A stretch of DNA of 64,000 nucleotides, taken from Vibrio penaeicida. Its GTDB lineage: Bacteria > Pseudomonadota > Gammaproteobacteria > Enterobacterales > Vibrionaceae. Below are positions 43,146-51,666 of the stretch, in pieces. Each line of letters begins with the position of its first letter. The stretch's first letter is position 1. Position numbers and translations under genes: made by a program. The notes under the pieces were generated by a model. It was not told where the DNA came from. It saw only the letters and a list, made by a program, of their open reading frames with translations, and ran no database searches. The stretch is from contig NZ_JAUYVM010000008.1 in NCBI RefSeq assembly GCF_030689305.1, positions 1-64,000 of the forward strand, given 5' to 3'.

Positions 43146-44690
43146 TTATTCAAAGCCAGAGTATCGAACCCCCGAAAGCTGTGCCATTTCTTTATGCCAT
43201 GTGGCCAAGTCTTCTTTATTGAACTTCGAAAACGAATCGTGACCACAAGCGCGAGCCATTACCTGCATAAGCTCCGTAGACGCTTCAAAGAAATTCTTCA
43301 GCTGGTTCGATGCTTTAGCCACATTCAAACGCTGACGCAAATCGGCTTTTTGAGTGGCAATACCGGCCGGACAATTGTTGGTGTTGCACATACGCGCAGC
43401 GACACACCCGATAGATTGCATTGCACTGTTTGATATCGCGACACCATCTGCACCAAGCGCCATCGCTTTTACAAAATCCATAGGGACTCTTAGTCCACCC
43501 GTTACGATCAATGTCACCCTGCCGCTCGCACCTACCTCATCCAAGTAACGTCTTGCTCGCGCTAGGGCGGGAATAGTTGGAACGCTGATGTGATCTCGGA
43601 ACATTTCTGGTGCCGCGCCTGTGCCGCCCCCTCGCCCATCTAAAATGATGTAATCGGCGCTGGCGTCCAAAGCAAACTGAATATCTTTTTCGATGTGGTT
43701 TGCACTGAGCTTAAATCCAATAGGAATACCACCGCTCACTTCCCTTACGCGATCAGCAAACCGCTTAAAGTCGGCAGCGGTACTCAAGTCTTTAAACGTA
43801 GGGGGGGAAATTGCGGATTCGCCTTCCGGAATCCCCCGTACTTGAGATATTTTCCCGATGTTTTTCGTCCCCGGTAAATGTCCACCAGTTCCTGTTTTAG
43901 CCCCTTGCCCACCTTTGAAGTGAAAAGCCTGTACTCGATGGAGTAACTCTTCTTTGTAGCCAAAGCCTGCACTCGCCAGTTCGTAAAAATAGCGCGAGTT
44001 TGCCGCCTGCTCTTCTGGTAACATACCTCCTTCACCGGAACAAATCCCTGTACCAGCGAGCTCTGCGCCAGTGGCGAGTGACACCTTCGCTTCTTCCGAT
44101 AACGCACCAAAACTCATGTCAGACACAAACAACGGGATTTTGAGTGTCAGTGGTTTTTTCGCTTCTGGACCTATCACCAATTCTGTATTCACGGCCACGT
44201 CTTCTAACAAAGGTTTTGTTGCCATCTGAGCGACCATCACTTGAAGATCATCCCAGTGAGGCAACTGGTATCGCGGCACCCCCATTGACGTCATGGGTCC
44301 ATGATGACCAAGCTTAGACAAGCCTTCTCGAGCCAGTTGATGAATAAACTCTACGGTGGGTTCTTCTTTTGTCGCTGTGGCGGCGGGTGCCGAAGCACTA
44401 CCTGCCTGCTGAATTTGTACGCCCTGTCCTTCTTTGCCTACTTGTTCAGTGCTGAACTGTTTATGGCTACCATCACAAAAAGGGGTATTTGCCGAATGTT
44501 TACATTGGCATAGGTAAGATTCTCCATCTGTTTCTGCGGTAAATTTTTTCGGTTTGAAATCCGTTCCTGCATGGGAACCATCACAAAACGGCTGACTTTT
44601 GGAGCGTCCACACGCGCAGAAGTAGTAGTCGTCTCCTTTTTTAAGATCGACTTTAACGGGCTTGTTATCAGCCACTACAGGTTTGCTCAT
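43146..44690 (-). CDS. CDGSH iron-sulfur / FMN glutamate synthase-like fusion
   Basis: A 514-residue protein. The N-terminus holds two CDGSH zinc-finger-like iron-sulfur motifs: CACGRSKSQPFCDGSH (about 25-40) and CQCKHSANTPFCDGSH (about 61-76). A linker follows, then (about 115-514) a glutamate synthase central FMN barrel: GGMLPEEQAANSRYFYELAS, KGGQGAKTGTGGHLPG, IILDGRGGGTGAAPEMFRDH, and a Cys-rich GCVAARMCNTNNCPAGIATQ for a 3Fe-4S cluster. It lacks the glutaminase domain of GltB, so it cannot use glutamine directly; its real substrate is unknown. A LysR gene lies upstream in the same direction. Confidence 0.9.
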   Translation of the reverse strand: MSKPVVADNKPVKVDLKKGDDYYFCACGRSKSQPFCDGSHAGTDFKPKKFTAETDGESYLCQCKHSANTPFCDGSHKQFSTEQVGKEGQGVQIQQAGSASAPAATATKEEPTVEFIHQLAREGLSKLGHHGPMTSMGVPRYQLPHWDDLQVMVAQMATKPLLEDVAVNTELVIGPEAKKPLTLKIPLFVSDMSFGALSEEAKVSLATGAELAGTGICSGEGGMLPEEQAANSRYFYELASAGFGYKEELLHRVQAFHFKGGQGAKTGTGGHLPGTKNIGKISQVRGIPEGESAISPPTFKDLSTAADFKRFADRVREVSGGIPIGFKLSANHIEKDIQFALDASADYIILDGRGGGTGAAPEMFRDHISVPTIPALARARRYLDEVGASGRVTLIVTGGLRVPMDFVKAMALGADGVAISNSAMQSIGCVAARMCNTNNCPAGIATQKADLRQRLNVAKASNQLKNFFEASTELMQVMARACGHDSFSKFNKEDLATWHKEMAQLSGVRYSGFE

Positions 44691-44966
44691 CAGGTATTCC
44701 TTATTGTTTCCAGTGTGTTCATTGGCATCACCTCATAGCAAAAAGTGCTGGGGCTGCCTTATTTTTTTATTGGCGCAACGCCTTTTTAAGCATAGGTTGA
44801 TGAGCAAGAAATGAACATTTCAAGGTATGAGATTGACCGTTCTAAAAATTAGAATGTTTGAAGAAAATGCCAAAGTGCTCACTTCGGGAATTTAGATTCC
44901 AAGAGTTTGCACGTCTGACGTTTTAGAGAATGAGTTAGAGAAGGTAGCTAAGAGCTAAGCTTTCGT

Positions 44967-45845
44967 TTAGTAGCAATGCATTCGAAGTTCTTGTACAAAA
45001 GCTTTTGCTGCAAGACCAAGCCTGTCTTCGTCATCAAGAATCAAATACATTTGAGCCGTTCTTTTGTTGTTAAAGGCGAGTGGTAATGCTTTCAGTTTTC
45101 CGTGTTCTATTTCGTAAGCAATCGCGTGTTCTGGCAACCAAGCAAAGCCAAAGCCTTCCGTAATCATTTGAATTGACGTTTTAACATTGTCGACTGTCCA
45201 CCGTTGGTCAGAAGATTGCCAACCATCGTCTTTCTTGTCTTTTGTTGCAGAATCGCGAACCACAATTTGCCTGTGACCTTTTAAGTCTTCAAGCGAGAGC
45301 TCTCTATCCAGTTGATGAAGGGGATGGGATGGATTGGCCACTGCCATAAACTCGACTCTGCACAATTCTTCATTAAACCGATCGTGCAAAGCAAAACCAG
45401 AAATTGCGAGGTCTACTTGAGCTTGCTCTATCACTTCACTTGATCCCCAAAGGGTGGTTTCACTGAGTTCTATTCTTAACAGAGGAAAAACCTGAGATAC
45501 CTTCTCGAGCGCTTGATAAATCAAAATGGGAGGGAATGTTTGGTCGACAGCGATCTTAAGTTGTGTTTCTGCTCCCTCACTTAGCATTTCACTTAATGCC
45601 TCGACCTTGACGGCTTCATCAAGCAAATTACTGGTTCTTCTAAGTACCAATTCCCCTGCTCGGGTTAACTGTGCTTTACGACCGACTATTTTAAATAATT
45701 TGAGGTTAAGAGACGTTTCCAGCTTTTGAATGGCATGGTGAATACTCGAAGGGCTTTTGTGTATCGCCTCTGCCGCTTGATTGAATCCACCATATTCAGC
45801 CACCGCGCGAAACATTCGCCACTGTTCTAACGTTGTTTTTAGCAT
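44967..45845 (-). CDS. LysR-family transcriptional regulator
   Basis: A 292-residue LysR-type regulator. The winged helix at 5-65 reads EQWRMFRAVAEYGGFNQAAE and PSSIHHAIQKLETSLNLKLF. The rest is a periplasmic-binding-protein-like effector domain. The start has GGAG at normal distance. Unusually, a perfect terminator-like hairpin (45858-45897) lies directly before the ribosome-binding site. The downstream CDGSH/glutamate-synthase-like gene, 276 bases away and in the same direction, is a candidate target. Confidence 0.92.
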   Translation of the reverse strand: MLKTTLEQWRMFRAVAEYGGFNQAAEAIHKSPSSIHHAIQKLETSLNLKLFKIVGRKAQLTRAGELVLRRTSNLLDEAVKVEALSEMLSEGAETQLKIAVDQTFPPILIYQALEKVSQVFPLLRIELSETTLWGSSEVIEQAQVDLAISGFALHDRFNEELCRVEFMAVANPSHPLHQLDRELSLEDLKGHRQIVVRDSATKDKKDDGWQSSDQRWTVDNVKTSIQMITEGFGFAWLPEHAIAYEIEHGKLKALPLAFNNKRTAQMYLILDDEDRLGLAAKAFVQELRMHCY

Positions 45846-45857
45846 CCATGCTCTCCA

Positions 45858-45897
45858 AAAAATAAAGAGTGCAGGTGATCCCGCACTCTTTATTTTT
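45858..45897. terminator. Strong hairpin in the lysR leader
   Basis: AAAAATAAAGAGTGC pairs perfectly with GCACTCTTTATTTTT (15 bp, 10-base loop). On the minus strand the T-rich tract is followed at once by GGAG and the lysR start. It may insulate lysR from upstream transcription or attenuate it. Confidence 0.85.
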
Positions 45898-45908
45898 AAG
45901 CGATGACT

Positions 45909-46174
45909 AGGGTCTGTTGACCTTTCGAGATGATTTTTGCAGCAATTTGTGGGTTATTTATACAAGGAAGAGCTCATTCGGTGTAGTCGCTCTACATCAA
46001 TGAGTGATAACGCAGTAGAAATAAGCCACAAATGCTGCCCGAAGGGTTCGTTTCTATGCCTTTTACTCTTTGTTGCAAGGTATTTGCTTAGAATGACTAG
46101 GCTACACACCTTGCGCCGCGATTAAAAAGCATAGAAATCGAACAAAATTTAACCACAAAAGATCGACAGACCCT
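45909..46174. mobile_element. MITE-like element, 266 bp
   Basis: The ends are near-perfect inverted repeats, AGGGTCTGTTGACCTTT on the left and the complement of AAAGATCGACAGACCCT on the right (two mismatches). TA flanks both GGG ends, as if duplicated on insertion. No transposase is encoded inside; the short open frame at 45937-46125 has no recognisable product. Type (IS5 or IS630-related) cannot be settled here. Confidence 0.75.
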
Positions 46175-46193
46175 AAAGCCAATGCAAATTCTG

Positions 46194-47093
46194 CTATTGA
46201 GCGATATCTATTTCTTCAACCTGCGGCTGGGGTTTATTCATGACTTTTGCGATAAGCGGAGCAGTATATCGAATGGTTTTCACTGCGTTTGCCATGTCTT
46301 TTAATCCGCATGGTTGCTCATTACATTGGATATCCGGGTTTGAGAATGTATAAGTACGTTTACTTACTCCGAATTTATGTCCATAAGCCATGGTCGTCGC
46401 CAACAGACCGTCGACACCATAGCCATAGGCACCAGAATAAGATTTTCCATTGGTATGCGGCAGCTTGCCTGAGTACTGCTCACGTGCATGATACAGCCCC
46501 ATATTGTGCCCTAGCTCATGAGCCAAAGTGTCGTCTTTACATTCGTTGGTATAAACGTGGCTATAAAGCTTTCGTTTGATGTATTTTGGGGAATTATCAT
46601 GGAAATACTTGGTCAGTAAGTGAGCTCTACCACATTTTTTTGTTGCTCCGTAATCAGGCGAATTTTTGATGTCTAGAGTACGAAACAGCGTCACCATATC
46701 TGCGCCTAATTCTGCCCGTTTCCCTTCAACACCTTTGAACGCTTTGTTTGTATAGCCTTTAGTATCTGGCGTAATGTTGTTCAGTGCCACCTCTTGTGAG
46801 ATTTTCTGCACTTCTTCGTCATACTTTACTTCCATAGTACCGACGAGGTTGATGCTAACATCCGTCTTGCTCATTTGATGGATCATATTGGCAACGTTCA
46901 CTTTGTGTTGAATCGCGCTAATAGGGTCATCACTGTAATGCGCTTTTAGCCCTGGAGTGTAAACACCAAGCAAGTCAATTTCTGTTACCATCGCTTCAAT
47001 AACCTCTGTTGGCTGTTTTTGCTCTGCTTGAGCGTATATGACAGGTGTGAAGAATCCTGCGGTCAAGACTGCCGCAATGCCTACTTTATTCAT
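46194..47093 (-). CDS. Secreted metzincin-type zinc metalloprotease
   Basis: A 299-residue protein with signal peptide (MNKVGIAAVLTAGFFTPVIYAQA). The zinc site LAHELGHNMGLYH (about 193-205) is the full HExxHxxGxxH of metzincins, and LLATTMAYGHK supplies the Met-turn about 30 residues later. It resembles reprolysin-like bacterial peptidases. These usually carry an N-terminal propeptide domain, which is missing here; a propeptide-like protein is encoded 78 bases upstream. Four cysteines (in KKCGR, TNECKD and QCNEQPCG) could form disulfides. Confidence 0.85.
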   Translation of the reverse strand: MNKVGIAAVLTAGFFTPVIYAQAEQKQPTEVIEAMVTEIDLLGVYTPGLKAHYSDDPISAIQHKVNVANMIHQMSKTDVSINLVGTMEVKYDEEVQKISQEVALNNITPDTKGYTNKAFKGVEGKRAELGADMVTLFRTLDIKNSPDYGATKKCGRAHLLTKYFHDNSPKYIKRKLYSHVYTNECKDDTLAHELGHNMGLYHAREQYSGKLPHTNGKSYSGAYGYGVDGLLATTMAYGHKFGVSKRTYTFSNPDIQCNEQPCGLKDMANAVKTIRYTAPLIAKVMNKPQPQVEEIDIAQ

Positions 47094-47130
47094 GTTCGTC
47101 CTTTATATATAACGAGTATTGAGGTGATGT

Positions 47131-47160
47131 ATACCCAAATGACCTAAAGTACTTGGGTAT
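47131..47160. repeat. Short palindromic repeat (ATACYCAA family)
   Basis: ATACCCAAATGA...TACTTGGGTAT, arms of 8 or more bases, between the propeptide-like gene and the protease gene. Confidence 0.6.
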
Positions 47161-47171
47161 AGTTTTAAATA

Positions 47172-47855
47172 TTATTGGAGAGAGGGTTCTTCGAAGTACT
47201 CTTGCGGTACTTCATACAACCATGCTGTATTATTTAGCCCTGTAACTTTATATTCGACATCAGGGTGACCGATAAAACCAAATACATTTTTCTCACCAAA
47301 AGTAAATACAGCTGGGTAGTTGTAACCGTTAGATTTAAAAATTCCAGACCAAGCTTTTGTATTATTTACTTGCTTTTTATCTTGAGTAATTGAAATTAAA
47401 ACCTCTTCACCATTGGGAAGCAATAAACGTACGCTATCTCCAGATGATAAACTCGAAAACTCGCCAATATTACGAAATTCGATGGCGGATAGACTTTCAT
47501 CACCTACGCTAAGCGGTTTAATTTTATCTATTGGTAATGTATCCGTCACTTCCAACCAAGGCTCTTCAATTTCCAAATGATCACCCTCGTCCAAATCGGG
47601 GTGAAGGCTATTCGTATCTGTGACGGCTGTAGAGGAGTTGGCTGTGTTGTTATTTGACAATTGCTTAACGGCACCACTCTCGGTTTCCCTCTCTGCATGA
47701 CGCCCAGTGTCGTTTTGGTGTGATGGATGAGAACCCGTATTATTTTCAGTTCCTTGTTTTACTTTCTGGTTTTGTTGCGAGGGATTTTTATCATCGAGAA
47801 ATACCACAGCAGCAACACCCAAAATCAAAACGAAGTACAGTATAATTTTACTCAT
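47172..47855 (-). CDS. Membrane-anchored protein resembling a metzincin propeptide
   Basis: About 227 residues starting at the ATG at 47855. One N-terminal hydrophobic helix (IILYFVLILGVAAVVFL), a long polar low-complexity spacer rich in Asn, Ser, Thr and Glu (about 25-85), then a beta-rich domain (about 100-225). That domain includes SVRLLLPNGEEVLISI, AWSGIFKSNGYNYPAVFTFG and NVFGFIGHPDVEYKVTGL. The last part looks like the N-terminal prodomain of reprolysin-like bacterial proteases. It precedes the protease gene in the same direction. A role as trans-acting prodomain, chaperone or inhibitor is inferred from this similarity and position. Confidence 0.6.
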   Translation of the reverse strand: MSKIILYFVLILGVAAVVFLDDKNPSQQNQKVKQGTENNTGSHPSHQNDTGRHAERETESGAVKQLSNNNTANSSTAVTDTNSLHPDLDEGDHLEIEEPWLEVTDTLPIDKIKPLSVGDESLSAIEFRNIGEFSSLSSGDSVRLLLPNGEEVLISITQDKKQVNNTKAWSGIFKSNGYNYPAVFTFGEKNVFGFIGHPDVEYKVTGLNNTAWLYEVPQEYFEEPSLQ

Positions 47856-47927
47856 AGCAATCACCCTTATTTAGATGAGTGCATTATTAATTTAGTCTGC
47901 AAATTTATAAAAATAAAAACGTTATTA

Positions 47928-48191
47928 GTGAAGACACTATGGCTGAAAGTCACACTTTTAAAAAACTTATTTGTTTATCGTACAGCGAACACAGTTTCGC
48001 TCTTAAATATAAGACAAAAGCTAACGAGTTTCAGAAGATTTATTAATAAGGTTTATCGTGAATTTTCGTTAACTGCCCTTTTGAAAATCACTATATTCGT
48101 TGTATTACTTTTACTTTATGTCTCGATTATTGATCCCATTACACACGCTTACAGAACTCCATTGCTGAATTTGTATAATTCTTCGCTATAA
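47928..48191 (+). CDS. Possible small membrane protein (GTG start)
   Basis: An 87-residue frame starting at GTG 47928 with one clear hydrophobic helix (ALLKITIFVVLLLLYVSIID) and a basic N-terminal part. There is no good ribosome-binding site and no recognised family. It lies between divergent protease-related genes and ends 28 bases before the next start. It may be a chance frame. Confidence 0.3.
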   Translation: MKTLWLKVTLLKNLFVYRTANTVSLLNIRQKLTSFRRFINKVYREFSLTALLKITIFVVLLLLYVSIIDPITHAYRTPLLNLYNSSL

Positions 48192-48219
48192 ATGGACTTT
48201 CACAAAGTGTAATACCTCA

Positions 48220-49008
48220 ATGGTCATATTACTTCGATTGCTACGCGGCTCCCTCCAACACTTAACAACACAGATCAAGCGGTGGCATCTACCCACGCTG
48301 TTCATTCTATGTGCGTCAACCAGCCATTTAACGCTGGCGGAATCAATAGAAGTGAAGAACGAGGGCATCACTCTTGCATTAGAATTTTCTGAACAAGCCA
48401 AGCACTACGATAAAGATCGATACGTTCAAGCAGCCGAAGAATGGTTGCAATACGTTAAGTCTGTTGGGGACTCAACTCACCATACGCTTACCCTTCACAT
48501 AAAGATAACCGACAGCATTCAACCTGATGGTGAAGCCATTATCGACGAATACGCCGATATAAATGGCGCAGCGTTTCCCGTAACGGCAACAATGTGGATT
48601 CATTCAAGAACCCATGCTGACGCATTTGATCCAACTGACTATCAAACCACTTTGCGACATGAGCTTGCGCACGTGTTTGGTATTGGCATTCTCACCGTCT
48701 CCTACACTGAAGCGCATACGTTAATGCAAGGTCCTGCCTATTGCTTACAAGAAAGCCAAGCCGTACGTTGGTATAACCACCTATACGATAACAACTACCC
48801 CTGCTTGCCTTTGTCTTTATCCGGCGATCATTTTTATGATCACTATCTAATCGAAGACCCTATCCGCTATGACCTTCATGGCAATGCTATTCCCCCTCTT
48901 ACACCCGAGGTGGCGGCCAATGGTGAGAAAATAGGCATTATTACCATCGCTTTACTCGAGGATTTAGGCTACGGAGTGGAATATCCTGAAGTCTCTTTTT
49001 TGGAATAG
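48220..49008 (+). CDS. Secreted zincin-type protein with HExxH motif
   Basis: A 262-residue protein with an N-terminal basic stretch and a hydrophobic segment (LPTLFILCASTSHLTLAES) acting as signal peptide; the true start may be an internal one. Zinc motif LRHELAHVFGIG at about 146-157 fits a leishmanolysin-like or related zincin. The third ligand may be the later His in YTEAHTLMQG. The C-terminal APxVAANGEKIG-like EVAANGEKIGIITIALLEDLGY resembles the end of leishmanolysin-type bacterial proteases. Divergent from the split protease pair. Confidence 0.75.
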   Translation: MVILLRLLRGSLQHLTTQIKRWHLPTLFILCASTSHLTLAESIEVKNEGITLALEFSEQAKHYDKDRYVQAAEEWLQYVKSVGDSTHHTLTLHIKITDSIQPDGEAIIDEYADINGAAFPVTATMWIHSRTHADAFDPTDYQTTLRHELAHVFGIGILTVSYTEAHTLMQGPAYCLQESQAVRWYNHLYDNNYPCLPLSLSGDHFYDHYLIEDPIRYDLHGNAIPPLTPEVAANGEKIGIITIALLEDLGYGVEYPEVSFLE

Positions 49009-49090
49009 CCCCATAGGTTTAGTGTTTTTCCACCGCTTAAATAGGCGTACACTCGTTTCACACCAGCCTATAACAAGAAGGATTTAAGCA

Positions 49091-49564
49091 ATGATTGAAC
49101 AAGGACAAACACTCCCAGAGGGTTCACTGAGCGAACTGACAGCCGATGGCATGGCAACCCATGAGGTTACCGAGCTGTTTGCTGGGAAGAAAGCGGTGTT
49201 GTTTGCCGTACCTGGGGCTTTTACGCCGACGTGTTCAGAAGCACACTTACCTGGCTATGTCGTACTTGCTGATCAGTTCAAAGAAAAAGGGGTAGATTTC
49301 ATTGCCTGTGTATCGGTTAACGATGCATTTGTAATGCAAGCTTGGGGAGAGGCGCAAAACGCTAACGAAATCCTAATGCTGGCAGATGGCGATGCAAGCT
49401 TTACCAAAGCACTTGGATTGGTAAAAGAGACGGGATCATTTGGTGGCATTCGTTCTGAACGCTATGCGATGATCGTTGAAAACGGTGTAGTAACCACACT
49501 GAACGTAGAACCACCTAAAACGTTTGAAGGCAGTAAAGCAGAGGCGATTCTGGCGCTGCTTTAA
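49091..49564 (+). CDS. Peroxiredoxin, Prx5/glutaredoxin-linked type
   Basis: A 157-residue thiol peroxidase. The peroxidatic cysteine sits in PGAFTPTCSEAHLPGY (about residue 50), with the conserved Thr and the later Arg in GIRSERYAMI. It reduces hydrogen and organic peroxides using glutathione or glutaredoxin. The glutaredoxin domain fused in some relatives is absent. Single gene with AGAAGGA upstream and a strong terminator downstream. Confidence 0.93.
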   Translation: MIEQGQTLPEGSLSELTADGMATHEVTELFAGKKAVLFAVPGAFTPTCSEAHLPGYVVLADQFKEKGVDFIACVSVNDAFVMQAWGEAQNANEILMLADGDASFTKALGLVKETGSFGGIRSERYAMIVENGVVTTLNVEPPKTFEGSKAEAILALL

Positions 49565-49584
49565 TCGTTCTGATTAGAACCGCT

Positions 49585-49609
49585 AAAGGCAGACGTGGTC
49601 TGCCTTTTT
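49585..49609 (+). terminator. Terminator after peroxiredoxin gene
   Basis: GGCAGAC-GTG-GTCTGCC followed by TTTTTC, preceded by AAA, so it may also serve the convergent GNAT gene. Confidence 0.92.
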
Positions 49610-49616
49610 CTTGAGT

Positions 49617-50081
49617 TCATTCCACCCACTTTTTCATATCAAAAAACAAATCATCTTCAGAAATCAAATCAAAACCCAGCTTTCGATACAACTCTAACGC
49701 GGGCACATTATTTTTAAAGCAGCTAAGAGTAACGGGCAGCGCTTTGTCTTTCGCTTCTTGCTCAATCTTATTCATCGCTTTTTGCGCAAGCCCACGGTCT
49801 TGTGACTGTTTGAATACAATAAGTAAATGAACATGCACACTTTCGGATGTGGATTTGTGTACAACTAAGCCCGCTTTGTTCCCCTCAGACTCTAACCAAT
49901 AGAACCATTCTGGCTTTAGCCTATGGGTGAAACCGTTGTATTGATAAGCTTCGTCCCAGCCCAATGCCTCATCAATGGTAGGCTTCATGTACTCTTTAAA
50001 AATCGGGTAGGCATTTACATATTCTTCCTCAGAAAGAGGCGTTAAATTTACGTTGCTATTCAATGTTGTCTTAGAATCCAT
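49617..50081 (-). CDS. GNAT-family N-acetyltransferase
   Basis: A 154-residue GNAT protein. The acetyl-CoA loop is [19 protein letters not shown] (the Q/R-x-x-G-x-A motif), followed by [20 protein letters not shown], the usual C-terminal motif. Substrate unknown. It starts 5 bases after the ROK regulator stop and is likely co-transcribed with it, next to an amino-sugar operon, so acetylation of an amino sugar is one possibility. Confidence 0.87.
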   Translation of the reverse strand: MDSKTTLNSNVNLTPLSEEEYVNAYPIFKEYMKPTIDEALGWDEAYQYNGFTHRLKPEWFYWLESEGNKAGLVVHKSTSESVHVHLLIVFKQSQDRGLAQKAMNKIEQEAKDKALPVTLSCFKNNVPALELYRKLGFDLISEDDLFFDMKKWVE

Positions 50082-50086
50082 TCTGG

Positions 50087-51292
50087 CTATACATCCAAAT
50101 TCACTGCTTTAAACGTGGGTGGAAGTTGATGGGAACATTCAAACAAATCGTGCATATCAGGGTGACATAAGCCAAATAAAGGAAGTGATGCTGCCCCAAT
50201 AGAAACGGTGTGAAGGCTGTCTTTAGCAAGAGTTATCCGCTGGCGAGTCCGCTCGTGGCGTTCACAAATAGAAGGGAAAAGCGGCAGTGTTGCATCCACC
50301 AGCCTTTCCATAACACGTTCGGATAGCTGACTTCCCAACACTATGCTTTCAGGCTCAAACAAGTTTTCAAGTATGTTAATGGCAAACCTTAAGCGTCGAC
50401 CGGATTCATCAATCCAGCGTTGAACCACTTCATCATGCTCCCAGTGCTCGTCAATAAATGCAGGAAGCTGAAGATCTGAACCAGAATAATTAAGCATGGT
50501 TTTTAGTGCTTGCAGTGACAAGTGGGTCTCAATGTAATCTGTCGAACCTGAATTGTGCCAATGAATTCGACCAATTTCTCCGGCATTACTCCATGCCCCT
50601 TTATAAGGCTGGTTATTGGTAATAATACCTGCACCCAAACCGTTACCAATGTAGAGGTAGATAAAGTTGTCTAACCTGTCTCCACGGCAACTAAAACTGT
50701 GGCTGATAGCGGCAGAGGTTGCATCGTTTTCCAAATAAACCGGATAAGCCAGCTTTTCACTCAATTTGTGCGTTAAATCCAGCTTCCCCCACGCTTGCCA
50801 AGCATTGGCAACTGGGTGGTGCTCAGTGTCATCTTTAAGCAGGGTCGCTACGGCCACCCCCACTCCGATGAGCAACTGGCGAGAATTCGGCACTATATCG
50901 AGCAACCTGTTTACCACTCTATCAAGTTGGCTTATCACGTAATCAGGTTCTAGGCTTGTTAGCTCTGCTTGGTAATCTGCCAGCAAATTTAGGTTTAGGT
51001 CCACCAAACTTGCATTCACAAACCCCTGTTCAATCTGTAATCCAATAGACAAACACGAAGCAGGGTTCACTTCTAGTAACGTTTGGGGCTGCCCTCGCTT
51101 ACCTTGCACCTTTCCTACTTCTAGGACATAGCCTGTTTGAATAAGCTCTCGAACCAAGTTGGTGATAGTTTGGTTTCTCAGCCCAGACTGCTGAGCCACG
51201 CTCACACGACTAACCCGAGGGTGCTGTCGAATAATTTCGAATACCACACTCAGATTTGAACGCTTGGTATGTTCGTGGTTCTTACCTTTCAC
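50087..51292 (-). CDS. ROK-family transcriptional repressor (NagC/XylR-like)
   Basis: A 401-residue regulator starting at GTG with GGAA upstream. The N-terminal winged helix-turn-helix ([38 protein letters not shown]) is followed by a ROK sugar-kinase-like domain (about 85-390) with [20 protein letters not shown]. The zinc-binding CxCGxxGCxE motif typical of NagC and Mlc is absent ([12 protein letters not shown] at that place). It is divergent from the sugar-import operon and probably controls it through sites in 51293-51666. Confidence 0.88.
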   Translation of the reverse strand: MKGKNHEHTKRSNLSVVFEIIRQHPRVSRVSVAQQSGLRNQTITNLVRELIQTGYVLEVGKVQGKRGQPQTLLEVNPASCLSIGLQIEQGFVNASLVDLNLNLLADYQAELTSLEPDYVISQLDRVVNRLLDIVPNSRQLLIGVGVAVATLLKDDTEHHPVANAWQAWGKLDLTHKLSEKLAYPVYLENDATSAAISHSFSCRGDRLDNFIYLYIGNGLGAGIITNNQPYKGAWSNAGEIGRIHWHNSGSTDYIETHLSLQALKTMLNYSGSDLQLPAFIDEHWEHDEVVQRWIDESGRRLRFAINILENLFEPESIVLGSQLSERVMERLVDATLPLFPSICERHERTRQRITLAKDSLHTVSIGAASLPLFGLCHPDMHDLFECSHQLPPTFKAVNLDV

Positions 51293-51666
51293 CTTGACTT
51301 CCTTGTTGTACTCTTACTTTCGAAAGTTTGTCTGTACCTAAAATCAGCGATTCCTTAGGTTACCTCTGATAGGAGGAGAAACAAGTTAACAAAATCCCAC
51401 AATTGGAAAGCCGTTCGGTTTAATGATGAAAATATCCCCAAGTGAGCCCAATCATCCTTCCACCCTAACTCATTGAATTCACAAAAACTACGAAATAAAT
51501 TCAAATTCAGATCACAATTAACTGATCAAAAAATATACAACAATGACCTTTCTATCATTTAATTCCATTCAATGGATTTATTTACTCAACTCGAAAATTT
51601 GCGATTCCAACGTATCCGCAAATTCAGGTTGACTCGGGTCGGAAGACCCTAACACATGGAGGTGAT
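51293..51666. promoter_or_regulatory. Divergent promoter region of the sugar locus
   Basis: Contains a perfect palindrome ACTTTCGAAAGT at 51318-51329, close to the repressor start. An inverted repeat AATTTGCG...CGCAAATT at 51596-51624 (13-base spacer) lies about 40 bases before the binding-protein start. Both are candidate operators for the ROK regulator. Confidence 0.6.

Noticed and set aside
45937..46125. 62-codon open frame inside the MITE-like element
   Set aside because: No transposase motifs and no ribosome-binding site; too short to be the element's enzyme.
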